Positions 1 to 12,355 of a DNA stretch of 64,000 nt are shown here, in pieces. The notes below the pieces were generated by a model, which was not told where the DNA came from, searched no databases, and worked only from the letters and a program-made list of their open reading frames with translations. Source of the stretch: Echinostoma caproni (Eukaryota; Platyhelminthes; Trematoda; Plagiorchiida; Echinostomatidae). The stretch covers positions 32,675-96,674 of the forward strand of contig UZAN01040020.1 of assembly GCA_900618425.1 (NCBI GenBank). The letters are read 5' to 3'. Within the stretch, counting starts at the first letter, position 1. Each line of letters starts with the position of its first letter. The translations under genes were made by a program, and so were the position numbers.

Positions 1-665
1 CCACACACCGATCGTGTGTCTAAGGGGACTTCTGTCAAAACCCAAGGAGGCAACAATGGAGAAGGACAAGAGCAGGGTCATCTACAAAATAAACTGCAAG
101 AACTGTTCAAAAAACTATATCGGACAAACTGGGAGAAAACTGTCAACAAGGATCCGTGAACACAAATCGGCAGTCAGGAGGCATGACTCACTATCGTTAA
201 TTTCCCTCCACGAAGATCAAGAAGGACATCAATTTGACTTCGAATCAGTGAGAGTTATCGACCAAGCCCGGTCAAAACACGCCAGAGAATTTCTCGATGC
301 CTGGTACTCTTCAGTCAACTCAATAAACAGGCACATCAAACTGGATCACGTGTTCACGCCAATCCAACTGAAGTACCAAATGACGTAACAAAGGTCACGC
401 CGTGACCTGAGAACAGAAGGAAACCGCAATCGGGACGAAAGGAAAACTTCCTCCCATCCCACCCTCACCTGCTGGAAGCAGTTCAACGGTGGACCGAGTC
501 GAACACAATGAGAACAGAGGACGAAAATAGTCGGTGGAGAAGAACGCATATATAAACGAACGGGTATAGGTAGAACACTGCCAATTCACAAACACTGATG
601 ATGTCACCTGGGCTGGTGATGAAACGTTTGCAAACAAATTGCCAAGTTCGGCGAACAGGCGAAGT
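1..665 (+). mobile_element. Penelope-like element, 3' part with GIY-YIG domain (copy PLE-A)
   Basis: An open frame at 14-388 encodes the C-terminal endonuclease part of a PLE polyprotein. Visible marks are VIYKINCKNC followed by NYIGQTGRKLSTRIREHK, the GIY-YIG core with its Arg helix, and then an HEDQEGHQF segment and a DQARSK segment. The reverse transcriptase part lies left of the window or is lost. About 275 bp of 3' non-coding sequence follows and ends in a conserved block at 565-650 that also occurs at 17700-17800. That block carries a hammerhead-ribozyme-like CTGATGA...GAAAC pair. The copy belongs to a different PLE group from the elements at 25, 42 and 4 kb, which have a CxCxARYIGHTTRRL-type core. 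Confidence 0.85.
595..650 (+). ncRNA. Hammerhead-ribozyme-like motif in PLE 3' end
   Basis: CTGATGA (595-601) and GAAAC (621-625) flank a hairpin TCACC/GGTGA with loop TGGGCT (604-619). This resembles the hammerhead core CUGANGA, stem II, GAAA. A self-complementary GTTTGCAAAC follows at 625-635. PLEs of many animals are known to carry hammerhead motifs in their terminal repeats. Pairing next to the core is imperfect (an extra T at 602), and I cannot place a convincing NUH cleavage site, so activity is doubtful. Confidence 0.4.
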
Positions 666-778
666 GGAAGGCTACTTTGTTTTACAAGGCATTTAGCAGG
701 ACACGTCGGTTAAACACTACCAAATTTAAAATGTTCGTAATTTGGGTAAACCAAAGCAAGTCTTCCCCGAGATTAATT

Positions 779-2170
779 TCAGAACAGAATACCGTGATGC
801 AATATTGCACGATTTATTTTCAGGACGACTTCACAGCACCTCAACATGCTGTGTATTGCAGTAAATACAATATCTATGCATTGGAAAAAAGCAAGGTGAA
901 GTAGAATAAAACAGACGGAAGATAAAAGCAGGAGGAGTAAGAGAACTACGTCACCGTGGTGGGGACAGACGAACACAAAGTACTTTCTGTTGACACAAGA
1001 AGGCGTTCGTCCATTACTAACAATCGCCTCAGCAATCCTTAACAATCTTGCTACTCGTGACTTGTAAAGAATTCGAAACATTGTGCTTTGGTTGATCTGA
1101 TGTTGCTTCATCAGCGGATATCGAGCAATGGCTAAGGATGAGGTCTCGTAGTTTAGATCGGCACCTCTATGCAACGGACCTGACCTCGATTGAGCCATCT
1201 GATTTTGGACCCAATTGGAATATATTCCAACACTCGATTGCGTCATTATTGCTCTGTTCTGCCCCCGCAGGTCACTCTGCAACCAAATTGGAATCGGTAG
1301 ATCAGGTTAGAGTTAGCGTACAGAGGCAGGTATTCGTTTTCCGGGGGTGTGGGTGTCCTGGTTGTCAGGGTAAGCTGCACAGTCGGTTCGATCGATCACT
1401 CACATTAGTCGTTTGTTGAGCAGGGGGCTTACATCATCACCTTTGAATTGGAGTTACATTGTGACCCGAAATTTGGGAACTGACGCAACAGTTTCTTTCA
1501 CAACTCTCGGTTTGCTATACTTAATAACAAACGCTTCGGGTTCAGCGTTTTTTGCCAACAATTCCCGAAGGTTTTGTAGTTCTTGCATATTTCTGTCTTC
1601 CCTGCATATTCACCTTGTTTTGTCAAACAAGGTCTGAGCAAGACCAAGTTTGTTCTCCAGGGGAATAAAGCTCTCGAAGTGTAAATATTGGTCTGTCCAA
1701 ACTTTCTTTCGATAAACGGATCGAGCGATTTTTTCATCTTCTATTATGGTTACGCCAATGTCAAGGAAATGGAGTGTGTTGTTGAATGCATATTCTATTG
1801 TCATCTATATGTGTGGATAAGGTCTCTTGAGTTCATCTATAACTATCGTAGCTTCTTCCAAACTTTCTGTTATAACCAGGTTGTCGTCGACGTATCTTTA
1901 GTACAGGATAGCACGCTCAATAATATTAGTTCTCTCCATGTGTCAACAAAAATAATTTTATGTTAGTCTGTCTCTACCCCGGTGTCATGGTTCTTTTACC
2001 CCTTCCGCTTTTGTCTTTCGTCTGTTTCATTGTCCTACTTTGTTTCAATGCTAAAGCCTAATACAGACATTGTATTTTCTGTGATATACAGCATTTTGAG
2101 ATGCTGTGAAATCGTCCTGGACATAAATCGTGTAATATTGCAATATGGCCTTTTCTTTTGGAAAGTTCAT
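779..2170 (-). mobile_element. Penelope-like element, decayed, with inverted 3' end at its head (PLE-B)
   Basis: Read on the - strand, the reverse transcriptase palm motif YVDDNLVI lies near 1880-1900. It is followed by NNTLHFLDIGVTI and a VWTDQYLHFESFIPLENK segment (1804-1610), a typical PLE RT order (YVDD, LxFLDxxI, YxKPTxTxxYLxFxS). Frameshifts and stops break the frame, and the GIY-YIG part is not recognisable. The + strand sequence at about 785-930 reappears inverted at about 2008-2165. The translation LRCCEV/I-VLxINR is shared by both arms. The element is therefore 5'-truncated and flanked by inverted copies of its 3' end. It is not functional. Confidence 0.8.
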
Positions 2171-2874
2171 AATGCCAAATAAATTTGAAAGGGGTGAGGC
2201 AGAATTTTCAAAGTTATTATACGAATAACATAACAGATCCTGAGGTGTTTTACCTGAAAATCCGGCAACAGCCACCAACTAATTGCATCTGTTCTTATTG
2301 ACGGCAAATGGCATTCCTAGCAGACCGCGTTGCTTCGTCAAGCCTACATTGTTTTACTTGGTAACCGCGTCTAAACTGAGCAGAAAATCACACACAATCT
2401 AAAGAAACCGGGTTCATTTCAGATCGGCTCCAAAAAGTACGCTCTTTGTTTTTGAAACTCCCTTGAAAGACAAGATTATGCAAAACAACAGTGGAGTTCT
2501 TTGAATTTGCTTCTAGCACCGTGGAGTAGAACTCATTGATCATCGGAAGCCACTGGATTTCACAATATTCCAAACAACAACATTTCGGTACTGATCGATT
2601 TCACCGAACATCCTCAAAGTCATACGAATATTCCCAGCCATTCCGTCGTGAAAATCAATAAAAGCAAAACACCTTCCACTTGTAAATTTGGCGGTTTGAG
2701 AAGGGAACAAAAACGTTTCCACACGAGAGACAAGGTAATAAAAAACAAAAGACGGCAGCTGCATTTACAGTCAGATCAAACTGTTAATAAACGTTCGTTT
2801 TATACCTCGGTCCCACCGCGACAGGCATCAATAACTTCACAAGAACCACTGGGACGGTTAAATGATGTTGAATT

Positions 2875-4523
2875 ATCAAAAGACCAACAATGAAGCGAAC
2901 AAGCTGGTTTTCGTCACTTCGTCTTCACTCATTTACAGTTATGTGCGTGTCTGTTCATATCTAATGTAGAAATAAATGTGATTGGTCATTTGAGATTAAG
3001 TGTGAAAATACAACAAGGTCTGACAGGTTTACTCAGAGCGAGTGGAGAAAGTGGGGCAAAGGGCGAAGGTGGACTAAGGTCAATTGTGGAAATGTCTTCT
3101 CGATCTAGTGGAGGAAGAACTAAAATTCGTCAAATCTGCACTCCTGAATAACGGATACCCAGAGCTTTTCATCGAGAAGAACTTCATAGAAACAACGAGT
3201 GCGATTATATCCCACCTCACCGATGCTGGGCATCACCCAAACAAGGATGCATTTAAAGTCATTTACAAAGTGCCCCAAAATAAGTCGAAGTACGTTCGGA
3301 AACGTCATTTGGCAACGGCAAAGGCTGTAGCAATCAGAATCATGAACCCACCACTTTGCAAACAGAATAAAATATTTGCCGTANNNNNNNNNNNNNNNNN
3401 NNNNNNNNNNNNNNNNNNNNNNNNNNNNNNNNNNNNNNNNNNNNNNNNNNNNNNNNNNNNNNNNNNNNNNNNNNNNNNNNNNNNNNNNNNNNNNNNNNNN
3501 NNNNNNNNNNNNNNNNNNNNNNNNNNNNNNNNNNNNNNNNNNNNNNNNNNNNNNNNNNNNNNNNNNNNNNNNNNNNNNNNNNNNNNNNNNNNNNNNNNNN
3601 NNNNNNNNNNNNNNNNNNNNNNNNNNNNNNNNNNNNNNNNNNNNNNNNNNNNNNNNNNNNNNNNNNNNNNNNNNNNNNNNNNNNNNNNNNNNNNNNNNNN
3701 NNNNNNNNNNNNNNNNNNNNNNNNNNNNNNNNNNNNNNNNNNNNNNNNNNNNNNNNNNNNNNNNNNNNNNNNNNNNNNNNNNNNNNNNNNNNNNNNNNNN
3801 NNNNNNNNNNNNNNNNNNNNNNNNNNNNNNNNNNNNNNNNNNNNNNNNNNNNNNNNNNNNNNNNNNNNNNNNNNNNNNNNNNNNNNNTCGCACTCGTTGT
3901 TTTTTCTCTTCCAACCAGTGCTAAGCCAAGCCAGTTTATGCTTTCCGATCGTTCGTTCTACATTAACCGCCGAATATGTGAAATTGAAGGAATATGTAAT
4001 CCTGTATGAGGAGAGGATGAACTGGTTGTCCATGGGGTTTCTGCAGAGCTCTGGTCGACCTGTAAATATTACACGTAGAACGGCGGCTGGATATGTGCGT
4101 GCAATTGCTTTTTCCAGATGTCTTCTTCGTAGATGGCCACTCGTATCGCCTTTAAACGGGATCCGCAAGAATTTTTGGTCACGATTGGTTTAGGCGGTGT
4201 CGGTATTTCTATGAAGTTCTTCTCGATGAAAAGCTCTGGGTATCCGTTATTCAGGAGTGCAGATTTGACGAATTTTAGTTCTTCCTCCACTAGATCGAGA
4301 AGACATTTCCACAATTGACCTTAGTCCACCTTCGCCCTTTGCCCCACTTTCTCCACTCGCTCTGAGTAAACCTGTCAGACCTTGTTGTATTTTCACACTT
4401 AATCTCAAATGACCAATCACATTTATTTCTACATTAGATATGAACAGACACACACATAACTGTAAATGAGTGAAGACGAAGTGACGAAAACCAGCTTGTT
4501 CGCTTCATTGTTGGTCCTTTGAT
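2875..4523. mobile_element. Two facing Penelope-like fragments with 318-bp inverted arms around a gap (PLE-C)
   Basis: 2875-3192 and 4206-4523 are near-identical inverted repeats. Each carries the start of the same coding segment (LVEEELKFVKSALLNNGYPE, then LFIEKNFIE). The right copy reads on the - strand and continues through IPFKGDTSGHLRRRHLEKAI and a decayed GIY-YIG core into the gap. The left copy jumps straight from NFIE to the GIY-YIG C-terminal part (AIISHLTDAGHHPN, then AKAVAIRIMNPPLCKQ), so about 300 bp of the middle is deleted. The right copy meets the gap in the same sequence (aacaacgagtgcga) at which the left copy resumes. Both are dead copies. Confidence 0.8.
3384..3887. other. 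Assembly gap (504 N)
   Basis: Run of N between the two facing PLE fragments. The palindromic surroundings probably defeated assembly. Any protein read through it is meaningless. Confidence 1.
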
Positions 4524-5071
4524 ATTTCTTTAGGTGTTGAAACAGTTTGTTCGTATTTCAACTAGACTTTAAAGTGTTTTGCAAACGTCTCGCCTAAGAG
4601 CGAAAAGCCTACTCTTCCTCAGTAATGAAATATGATAGATTTTGATAGTGTTTACTGAATTCTAAAGAATTATAGTTTGTTAACCGAATAATTATCCACC
4701 TTCGAGTAGATAATCCTTTTTCATGAATTGAATTCGGAAAAACTTTTAGGCAGAGTTTTTAAATCGATGGATACGGCTAACTGGGAAGGAAAACTTTTTA
4801 TGAATTGGATACCGAGTTCCGTTACATACAGAGTAATAAACAAATGCTTTCAATTAAACGTTAGCGGAAGTTGCATATCCTTGACGATGAATACTCTGAA
4901 AACACTGTTTTTCCGTCACAAATTGGAATTTAGACGTCAGTAACATGGGTTGGTACAATGTTTCCCTAGGGTCATTTTCCTGCATCTGTTCACGTGCATA
5001 TTTCAGTCACAATGGTTTTTTTTAGTTCGTGAGATGAAAACACGATCGCTAATTACAACGGACAACCTGAC
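4524..5071. other. Unassigned AT-rich DNA
   Basis: No coding pattern, RNA gene or recognisable repeat was seen here. Short open frames lack exon signals. Confidence 0.5.
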
Positions 5072-5560
5072 TTACTTTACTTCCTTTACTGTGGCTGGGT
5101 TCTTGGAAAGGATAACCCGGCTCCACAAGTGACAATGGCCATGAAGTTACCTGAAGTTTGGTACAAAAGACACCCCCAGCATCACACAGCTTTTTTATTT
5201 TGAGGGCACGCCTCAAGCCTTTGCACAACCTTGTGAGAACTGCAAGGCAGCAGGAAATGATCCCTCGCCTCGGAAGTGTGGGGATCAATGACTGTAATTA
5301 TAGAAGGCCAGTCACATCGATCTGTGTCACCGCACTGTCATTGGGCTTATGTGGTTTTAAACAGAAGTCAGGTGACCAGCCTGAAGCACACCATACCCTT
5401 GTAGTGCCCCGCTGTTTGCTCGCTACTGCTTATTTGTTGCGGTATGCCACAACTTATTCACAGTTAACCTTCAATGAAGGTGTCTCCCTATCCACAACCT
5501 GGGGACGCACCTGGTGGCATTCCGCTCTGCTTAACCCGAGGGTATCCAGTTCATTGACTT
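5072..5560 (+). repeat. Dispersed ~490-bp repeat, copy 1
   Basis: The stretch is clearly related, in the same orientation, to 48158-48640. Shared landmarks are the head 'cttggaaaggataaccc(c/g)gctcc', the middle 'gaactgcaaggcagcagga' followed by 'gatccctcgcctc', and the tail 'ctgtttgctcgctactgctta'. There is no long conserved frame and no terminal repeats, so it is probably a non-autonomous element or the tail of a longer retroelement. Confidence 0.75.
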
Positions 5561-5615
5561 ACGTTCTTCCTAATCCGGAGAGTACAGTTATAATAGATGT
5601 CATGATCAGTAATGA

Positions 5616-7202
5616 AATATGAACGGATTATATCGGGTTGAACTGTGAAACCATTTTATACACACACACGCACCAGTTCATAGCTTGACGACAATGCCCA
5701 TCAGACAGGGTAGAAAATAAACATTGTTAATATGTATACTGACTACCAGTTAATTAATGTGCGTGACTGGTTGACACTCACGAAGAAGAATGTCGGAAAC
5801 AATGCACTGGCAGCTGCTGTTTATAGTTGGATTTTTTCATTCGATGCTAATGATACTTAATGTAAGCATGCATGAACTAGAGAACCACCTGTGCAGAGGA
5901 CAAATTTCATTTCGCTAATCAAATCGTAATCTGTTATTTCTACCGGCCAAGAATATCACCAGTAATTCCCTGTCAGTCATCATCCTACAGCAGAATACAG
6001 TGAACTAATCCTCACCGAGTACTGCACAACTCACAATACACATAGAAGGATAGTAAGAATAGGTAAACTGGTCGGATATGAGGCCTATTTTCAGGGAGAA
6101 GAAAAGAACGTTTATCGTCAACACGGAAAGTTGCAGTTCGGGTGCGCATACATACTTTTTCAAGCATTCTGGTCTGATCAAAAGTATTGACAAGCACGCC
6201 AGTGTTGCCGGTTTCAGTAGGCACGACTACAGAATAGCGAAATTCAGTAACCATATACCGTGTAAGTGGAGAGATTTCGGGTATATTCAGATAACAAAGC
6301 CGCTACAAGTTGGATACACAGTCCAACCCTAATGTCTGACTAAAACAGGCAAAAATGAAGATTTGTTCGCCACTTATGCATTTCGCCTTATTAATTCTAA
6401 GGACACATGTATAAAAAGCCATATTTAGAGTGTTTAGGCTAAGACAACCCAAAATGGTGGTTCGTTACATTAGACGCACTTTGGTCAAGCCTCCGTTCGC
6501 TATCGTTTTTGCTTACTCCGGACATATGAGTGCTTGTTTATGTCACGTGAAATACGATCAAAATAATCGAATTTACCGCTCCGCGTCTCATACGAAACAC
6601 GACAACGGCTCCTGCATTTGATTAATATGTCTCCAATTGTACTCATAACAATTTCGTATTAATCTAAGAGCACTCGTTACTTAGTCTAATTTTAAAGATT
6701 TTCTGCCGAGGCTAGAATGGCAGACCTGAGAGATTTTAGTAACATCATCCTCATGATAAATGTGAATAAAGCTTATTCAATCCCACCCACAGCATTATTT
6801 TGTAACAAGCAACATGCTTGTCGCTAGTCGAGACAAGCCCAAAGAAAACAGTTCACACCTCTCAAGTGTCCCCAAAGCAAACGAGAGACTTGCCCAGAGA
6901 ACTTTGTCCAACAAACTGAAAAGGTATCGAGTAGGTGAGCTACGGACTATCTGATAATTTGAAAGAACCAAGCAACAAAAACGCTTTATGCCTGTGAATT
7001 TACGTTCACAGTACACAAAAGGGCATGTGTAGTGCTTTCACTTGACTTCGTGACAAAAATAGTCTCTTGCAACGCCTTCATGTATGTTTGAAAGTTCAGA
7101 ATGCTCACAATGTATGTCAGAAAATCATTCAACAATGGACCAACCCAAAAATTCGTCGTGAAAACGAAGTGTGAGCTAGGAATCACTGTATAGCTGTTTC
7201 CA
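5616..7202. other. Unassigned DNA
   Basis: I see no supported gene. A short open frame at 6078-6332 (+) lacks family hallmarks and splice context. Confidence 0.45.
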
Positions 7203-7290
7203 CTTTGGTGGGTCTTACCAGTACCGTCGCCTTAACTGGAGATCGAACTCGGGACCTCACACGAAGAATGCAACAATACCACCCACCATA
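7203..7290 (-). repeat. tRNA-like SINE head
   Basis: On the - strand the ends GGTGGGT and ACCCACC can pair like an acceptor stem. An internal GAGTTCGATCTCC resembles a pol III B box. The arms between do not give a normal cloverleaf, so this is taken as a tRNA-derived SINE fragment, not a working tRNA. Confidence 0.45.
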
Positions 7291-9154
7291 ATATAGGGAA
7301 ACCGATCGGAAGTTTCGTATTCCACCTTTCGACGAAATACAGTCAATCTCCTGATTTGTGGTGCTTGTAAGATGTCTCGTTTTCTAACAGGTTCCCACGT
7401 TTTAGCAAACGCAAACCAACCGTATGCACAACAATGTAGTACTGACCGTGCAATGTCGCCCCCGCAGTGTGTGGCACTTCCTGCTACTTACCTACTTGGT
7501 CGCTGACCGATATACAGCATGACCATTGACCAACCAACATGCGATATCGCATTCAGCTAATGACTTCTAATCTAGTGTGACGCACACCCACGTATGTGTT
7601 CACTCATTGGATAGTTCTTGTGAGAAATGCGCATAGATGCCGGCCTTCCAAGACGTAACAGTACATAAGCGCCTGTTTGGCAGAGAGAAGTCGAATGTGT
7701 TGAAAATGTCCAGTGTGCCAGGTGCACCTCAGAGATAGGTAGCAAATTTACTTGGTATTTCAGTGAAAAGTTTTTATAGTGTTACATCCTATCGGACGAT
7801 TATCGGTGAATTTGTCAACTCCAGTTCATCTCAGGAAAGATGCCGCCTGAAAACGAACAAATTCGAAGCAGTTGATGATGCGAAACTCGGCATGGTTTAC
7901 CGCTGTGGGGGAAATGCATGGCGAATTTCCACTGATGGAGGGCATTCTTTAGAATGTGACTGAATTGGCACAAAAATTCCACAGTGTAACTTCAAGTCGT
8001 CCCAGTTTGATTTCGCTCATGGTTAAATCCATGTGCCATCCAGCACTAGAAAATCAGAAGCTATCAAAGTCTGGCAACAATACACGATGCGATAAACTAA
8101 TTTCGAGGGGTTGACCGCAGTTGATATGCCGATGGTGTGGTTTTCAACGATCATGGGACAGTTTCATATTACAAGCAGCTCCCTAAAGGATCAATAAATT
8201 TCGAATGACAAACAGCTTCTTTAGTCAAGGCAAGGAATAACTTTACTGCGTTGTTCAAACATGACTGGAGAACCGTTATCGCAGATCTGTCGTTATTCGA
8301 AATTTGATTGTCCGATATCAACCGCAATAAGGTTTTCAAAGGACGCTCTATTTAGTTTTGTTATCGATAACGGCCCTGAACATAACAAAACCGTAACAAT
8401 CTCGACCCTGAAATTACCACGATTCCTCCAAACTATCCATCATTGTTACCCCGAAATGGTTTTAAAGTGTTCATTCTCCACATAGTTACCGGAATGCATT
8501 TGTTTGCGGTAGAAGCTAAGCGATCTCCCTTAAAATCCGATATGGGCAAACAATCTTGGATGCCCGTTCATCCTTAAGCATCGATGAATTGTTTTATTAC
8601 ATCTGGGTTCAAACCCAAATTGATTCAGCTGGGAATCTATGAGACGAATATTGCCATGCGATGGAAGATTTGACGCATTGCGTATCTGCTTACGTGCGTC
8701 GTATTGAAATAGTAATCGCCTAATTAGAACTTTTTCGACGAACAATTGGGTTATTTAAAAATGTCGTATCAAAGCTCAGCCTTGTTATTCAGCTGAAATC
8801 GCATTGAAATAAACAAAGCGTTGTAAAGAAGAACATGGATTAGTGAATCCGCCAGAAATTATCTCAATAAGACAAGCACAACATTAGTCAGTCGTTTGTA
8901 TTTGTTTGCTGTGGGAAATTTTGGGCGCATTACTGGTCCGTTTAAATAACGTAAACAGCACATTTGTTGACTTCCAGCGGAGACCCAAGCTAAACGAACC
9001 GACGATTCATGATTCCGCGACAAATAAATCTCCGCATTCTATATCGATTTCTTCTGAAATACCATGAGAAAATTGGAATGTATTGAACAATTTTTGTTCG
9101 TGTAATCACTAGGGGCACGACTATGTTGGCGTCCATGCAATGATAGAGTTCGAG
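7291..9154. other. Unassigned DNA
   Basis: No gene is supported. Open frames at 8261-8485 (+) and 8530-8745 (-) have no recognisable domain or exon borders. Confidence 0.45.
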
Positions 9155-9893
9155 TGGTTCAACGTTTCCCATCTTCTCGTTCTGCTCACCCGTGACCTTA
9201 TGCAAGTAAATTCCCTCTGACCCCTAATGCGATCTGATTGGATCATATTCCGCGATATACAGCGCTTAAAATCTCTCATACCAACACGAGACTGTCTGAT
9301 TACCGGCTTGTACGTTTGTATGCTCTCCGAGTGCTGATGGCACTCTTGCCACATAGTCGAAGTTCACTGAGCCTGCCTGAGACTCACAGCTGTAAAAATG
9401 GTGTGGTTTCTCGCTTGGGTTAGCTCGGCAAGCACCAGATCCCTTGTTGCGGCTGAACTATTCGACCGATCGATAAATGAACCCGATCGATTGTGTGATT
9501 TTCGGGCCGGCACAGGAGGAGGATGTGTTCCGAATCCGATGCAGCCTGTGTTGGTAGAGAATCACCCCAAGAGCATCAGTTGTGGAGAGGTGCACCGTGT
9601 GGGAAATTCCGAATGAAAAATGCTTGAACGATTATGACACTGGATCAAGGTTTAACTAGTCTAAGATACACGCACTACTTTTCGAAGCGGGTTCGGTAAA
9701 CAGATAATCATATTAAAACTCTGAACTTGTCTTAATAACGGACAACTATATCCCCTAATGTAGGCCCACGCAAAACTCTTCTTGATTTTTTTGCAACTGG
9801 TTGCTTTTGCGTTGAACGATCTCGCTAACTACCTCGGAGACAGAATTTCGAAAGAAAGAAAGAACAAATATTACGGGAATAATTATGTTCATA

Positions 9894-10131
9894 TCATAAA
9901 AGATGTTCCACATGTTTTCCATTCTGCTACTTGCATAGTAAAATCCGGTGAAGATAGTTTTCTTCCACCTTCAGAATGGTAGCAGTTGGAATACGTTCAC
10001 ACCTCGCCACAATGCTCTATTTAAGTTCCTCGATAGTTCTCGGCTTTCGAGAATAAACCGTTTGGTTCAGATATCCTTACAGAAAGAAATACAATGGGGA
10101 CAGATCAGGTGACCTTGGAGGACGTAGAAAT
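9894..10131 (-). pseudogene. mariner-family transposase C-terminal remnant
   Basis: The - strand translation contains PPRSPDLSPLYFFL followed, after an in-frame stop, by GYLNQTVYSRKPRTIEELK. Further on come CERIPTATI and a tail NGKHVEHLL before a stop. These match the end of Tc1/mariner-type transposases (PxSPDLxPxDFFLWGxLK, xRPxTxEELK, G-HxEHLL). In-frame stops (after FFL and after EELK) and loss of the catalytic Asp of SPDLxPxD make it inactive. The upstream catalytic domain was not seen. It sits in the loop of the fold-back structure. Confidence 0.75.
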
Positions 10132-10176
10132 TGTTTGTGTTGCTGTGCATATGTAGGGGTACTATGAGCAATACAG

Positions 10177-10374
10177 TAAGAGGTGTATGAGAGTTCAAAT
10201 CATTCTGTAAATAACATTTGTACTGTGGAATGCATCAGATGCACAAACCGTTTGACACTTAGTTGATAACCGGCTTTATCTCGCCCTAGTGTCAGGGTAA
10301 ATCCAGAGCTCTGACTGACTGGATACCATGAACATTACATTAAGAGGTGTATGAGAGTTCAAATCACTCTGTAA
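10177..10374 (+). repeat. Pair of 34-bp direct repeats
   Basis: The unit 'taagaggtgtatgagagttc' followed by 'aaatca(t/c)tctgtaa' occurs at 10177-10210 and 10341-10374 with one mismatch. Both lie inside the loop of the fold-back structure. Confidence 0.8.
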
Positions 10375-10898
10375 TTCATTGTGCATTCGAGAACACGACC
10401 ACAGTTGGCTTAGTCGCGGATTGACGAGAACCGGGGATAAGGCAATCACGGCTCATTTGATCGAATCCGACCCGCATTGTGCGTGAATACAAGTCAATGA
10501 TTTACAGGCTGCATCGGATTCGGAACACATCCTCCTCCTGTGCCGGCCCGAAAATCACACAATCGATCGGGTTCATTTATCGATCGGTCGAATAGTTCAG
10601 CCGCAACAAGGGATCTGGTGCTTGCCGAGCTAACCCAAGCGAGAAACCACACCATTTTTACAGCTGTGAGTCTCAGGCAGGCTCAGTGAACTTCGACTAT
10701 GTGGCAAGAGTGCCATCAGCACTCGGAGAGCATACAAACGTACAAGCCGGTAATCAGACAGTCTCGTGTTGGTATGAGAGATTTTAAGCGCTGTATATCG
10801 CGGAATATGATCCAATCAGATCGCATTAGGGGTCAGAGGGAATTTACTTGCATAAGGTCACGGGTGAGCAGAACGAGAAGATGGGAAACGATGAACCA

Positions 10899-12355
10899 TT
10901 CGCCCTGTCGCACTATCGTAGCTGCGCAAGCAGGATAGTTGCGATTGACCTAACTGGTCCTGCATTGTTTGAATAGGATGCTAGGACTGCAATCGATCGA
11001 TGACCGCCGTCGCACTGACACCCCTGTGTTAAACGCTAATTACTGACGAAGTTTGACAGCTCAAATAGATTAAGGTCATTTTAGCCCGAGTCTAACCCGC
11101 GGTGCCCTTCTATTTCGTGAATCACGTGTTGAGCCTAATCAGTGACTGTAATCGTTTTCAATAATGGATGCACTGATGCAGACTGACCGTGGCCATAATC
11201 AATGTATCGATCGATTTCAGTAAGCTTCAGCAACAAGAAACCGGAAGGACGAACGAAAAGATATTTATATACAACAAGGTACATATTTTGAACCAAGAAG
11301 GCATGGAAAAATCGCGTAGCGAACACTGGGAGCTTAGTACATGGATAAGAAATCAACTAAAGATAAAGCAAAATGGGTTTCACTTGTTTTTGATAACTTG
11401 GTTTCTCTGAAAAGTGTTTTTGCCAACAAATTCCACATCAAATTAAGTAGGTATGAACTAATCTGAATCGTGATTTGTTCACCCGATGGTCACCCTTACA
11501 TTACGACTCAATGGAACAAAATTTGGCATTGAAATTCGGGAACTGAGTTAGAAAAAGCTTCCAAAGAAAATTTAAGCAGTTTCAGGATAAATAGTAACTT
11601 GAAACTGAAAAACGGCTACATTTCGAGTTCACTGGTCAAGCCTTAGGTCGGGGTCTTCAGAGCACACTGAAATTTATGCGACACTCTGAGACTACGCTAT
11701 ACGGTCTATTGGATTTGCACGTTAAGCGAGAAACAAGCGATAATTAAAAGGGGGGAGGACATTAGCGTATTTATCATCAATACTTTTTATTTTGTCACCA
11801 ATAACCAAATTCACATTTCATACTACTTGAAATCGTATACTAGTGACCGACATGATACGTCACTGGAATTTTTTCACTTCTTTAAAGTCTTCTTCAATGG
11901 TGATTGACTATAACACAGGTCGGAGTCGAAAAGTTGGTCTGAACGATTTTGTCACCGAGCTGTTTAAATGGCATCGGGATAACAAAATGTCCAGCAGGTA
12001 ATTTGATGGGTCAAGTAATTGAGGTAAATTAATGGTAGCGCACGGGTTGGGAAGAATATACGTTTCGCTCCGTAACTTTTCAACATCAGTTTGTGCTCCA
12101 CTTGCGCTTCTACACTTCTAAACGTGGCAAGTTCTCCGGTCGTCACATGTTACCTAATCGTTCAGTTCCACCGAAATTCCATTCAAATGGAATGAAGTTC
12201 GCCCCACACGGACAAAATTTTGTGAGTGAACGAACACGAATGGGGATTGTGATGAGAATTTACAACTGGTACCACCAAGGGACCACTATATCCTTGAACA
12301 CTGTGATCAAGTAAGCTTCGTACGAGAGTGAATGAATAAATGAACCCGTAGGTAA
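10899..12355. other. Unassigned DNA
   Basis: No supported gene, RNA or repeat family was recognised. Confidence 0.45.

Larger units (their letters stand above)
9155..10898. mobile_element. Fold-back structure: ~395-bp near-perfect inverted repeats around a mariner remnant
   Basis: 9155-9549 and 10504-10898 are inverted copies. The same 61-residue frame and the overlapping 77-residue frame are read from both arms with no change over most of their length. The one difference I saw is one base near the outer ends (a versus t after tggttca). The 954-bp loop contains a mariner transposase remnant and a 34-bp direct repeat. The near-identity implies recent origin, gene conversion, or an assembly artefact. 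No clear target duplication was found outside the arms. Confidence 0.7.

Noticed and set aside
3084..4193. Long open frames running through the N gap
   Set aside because: Their length comes from the N run; only the flanking PLE-derived parts are real sequence.
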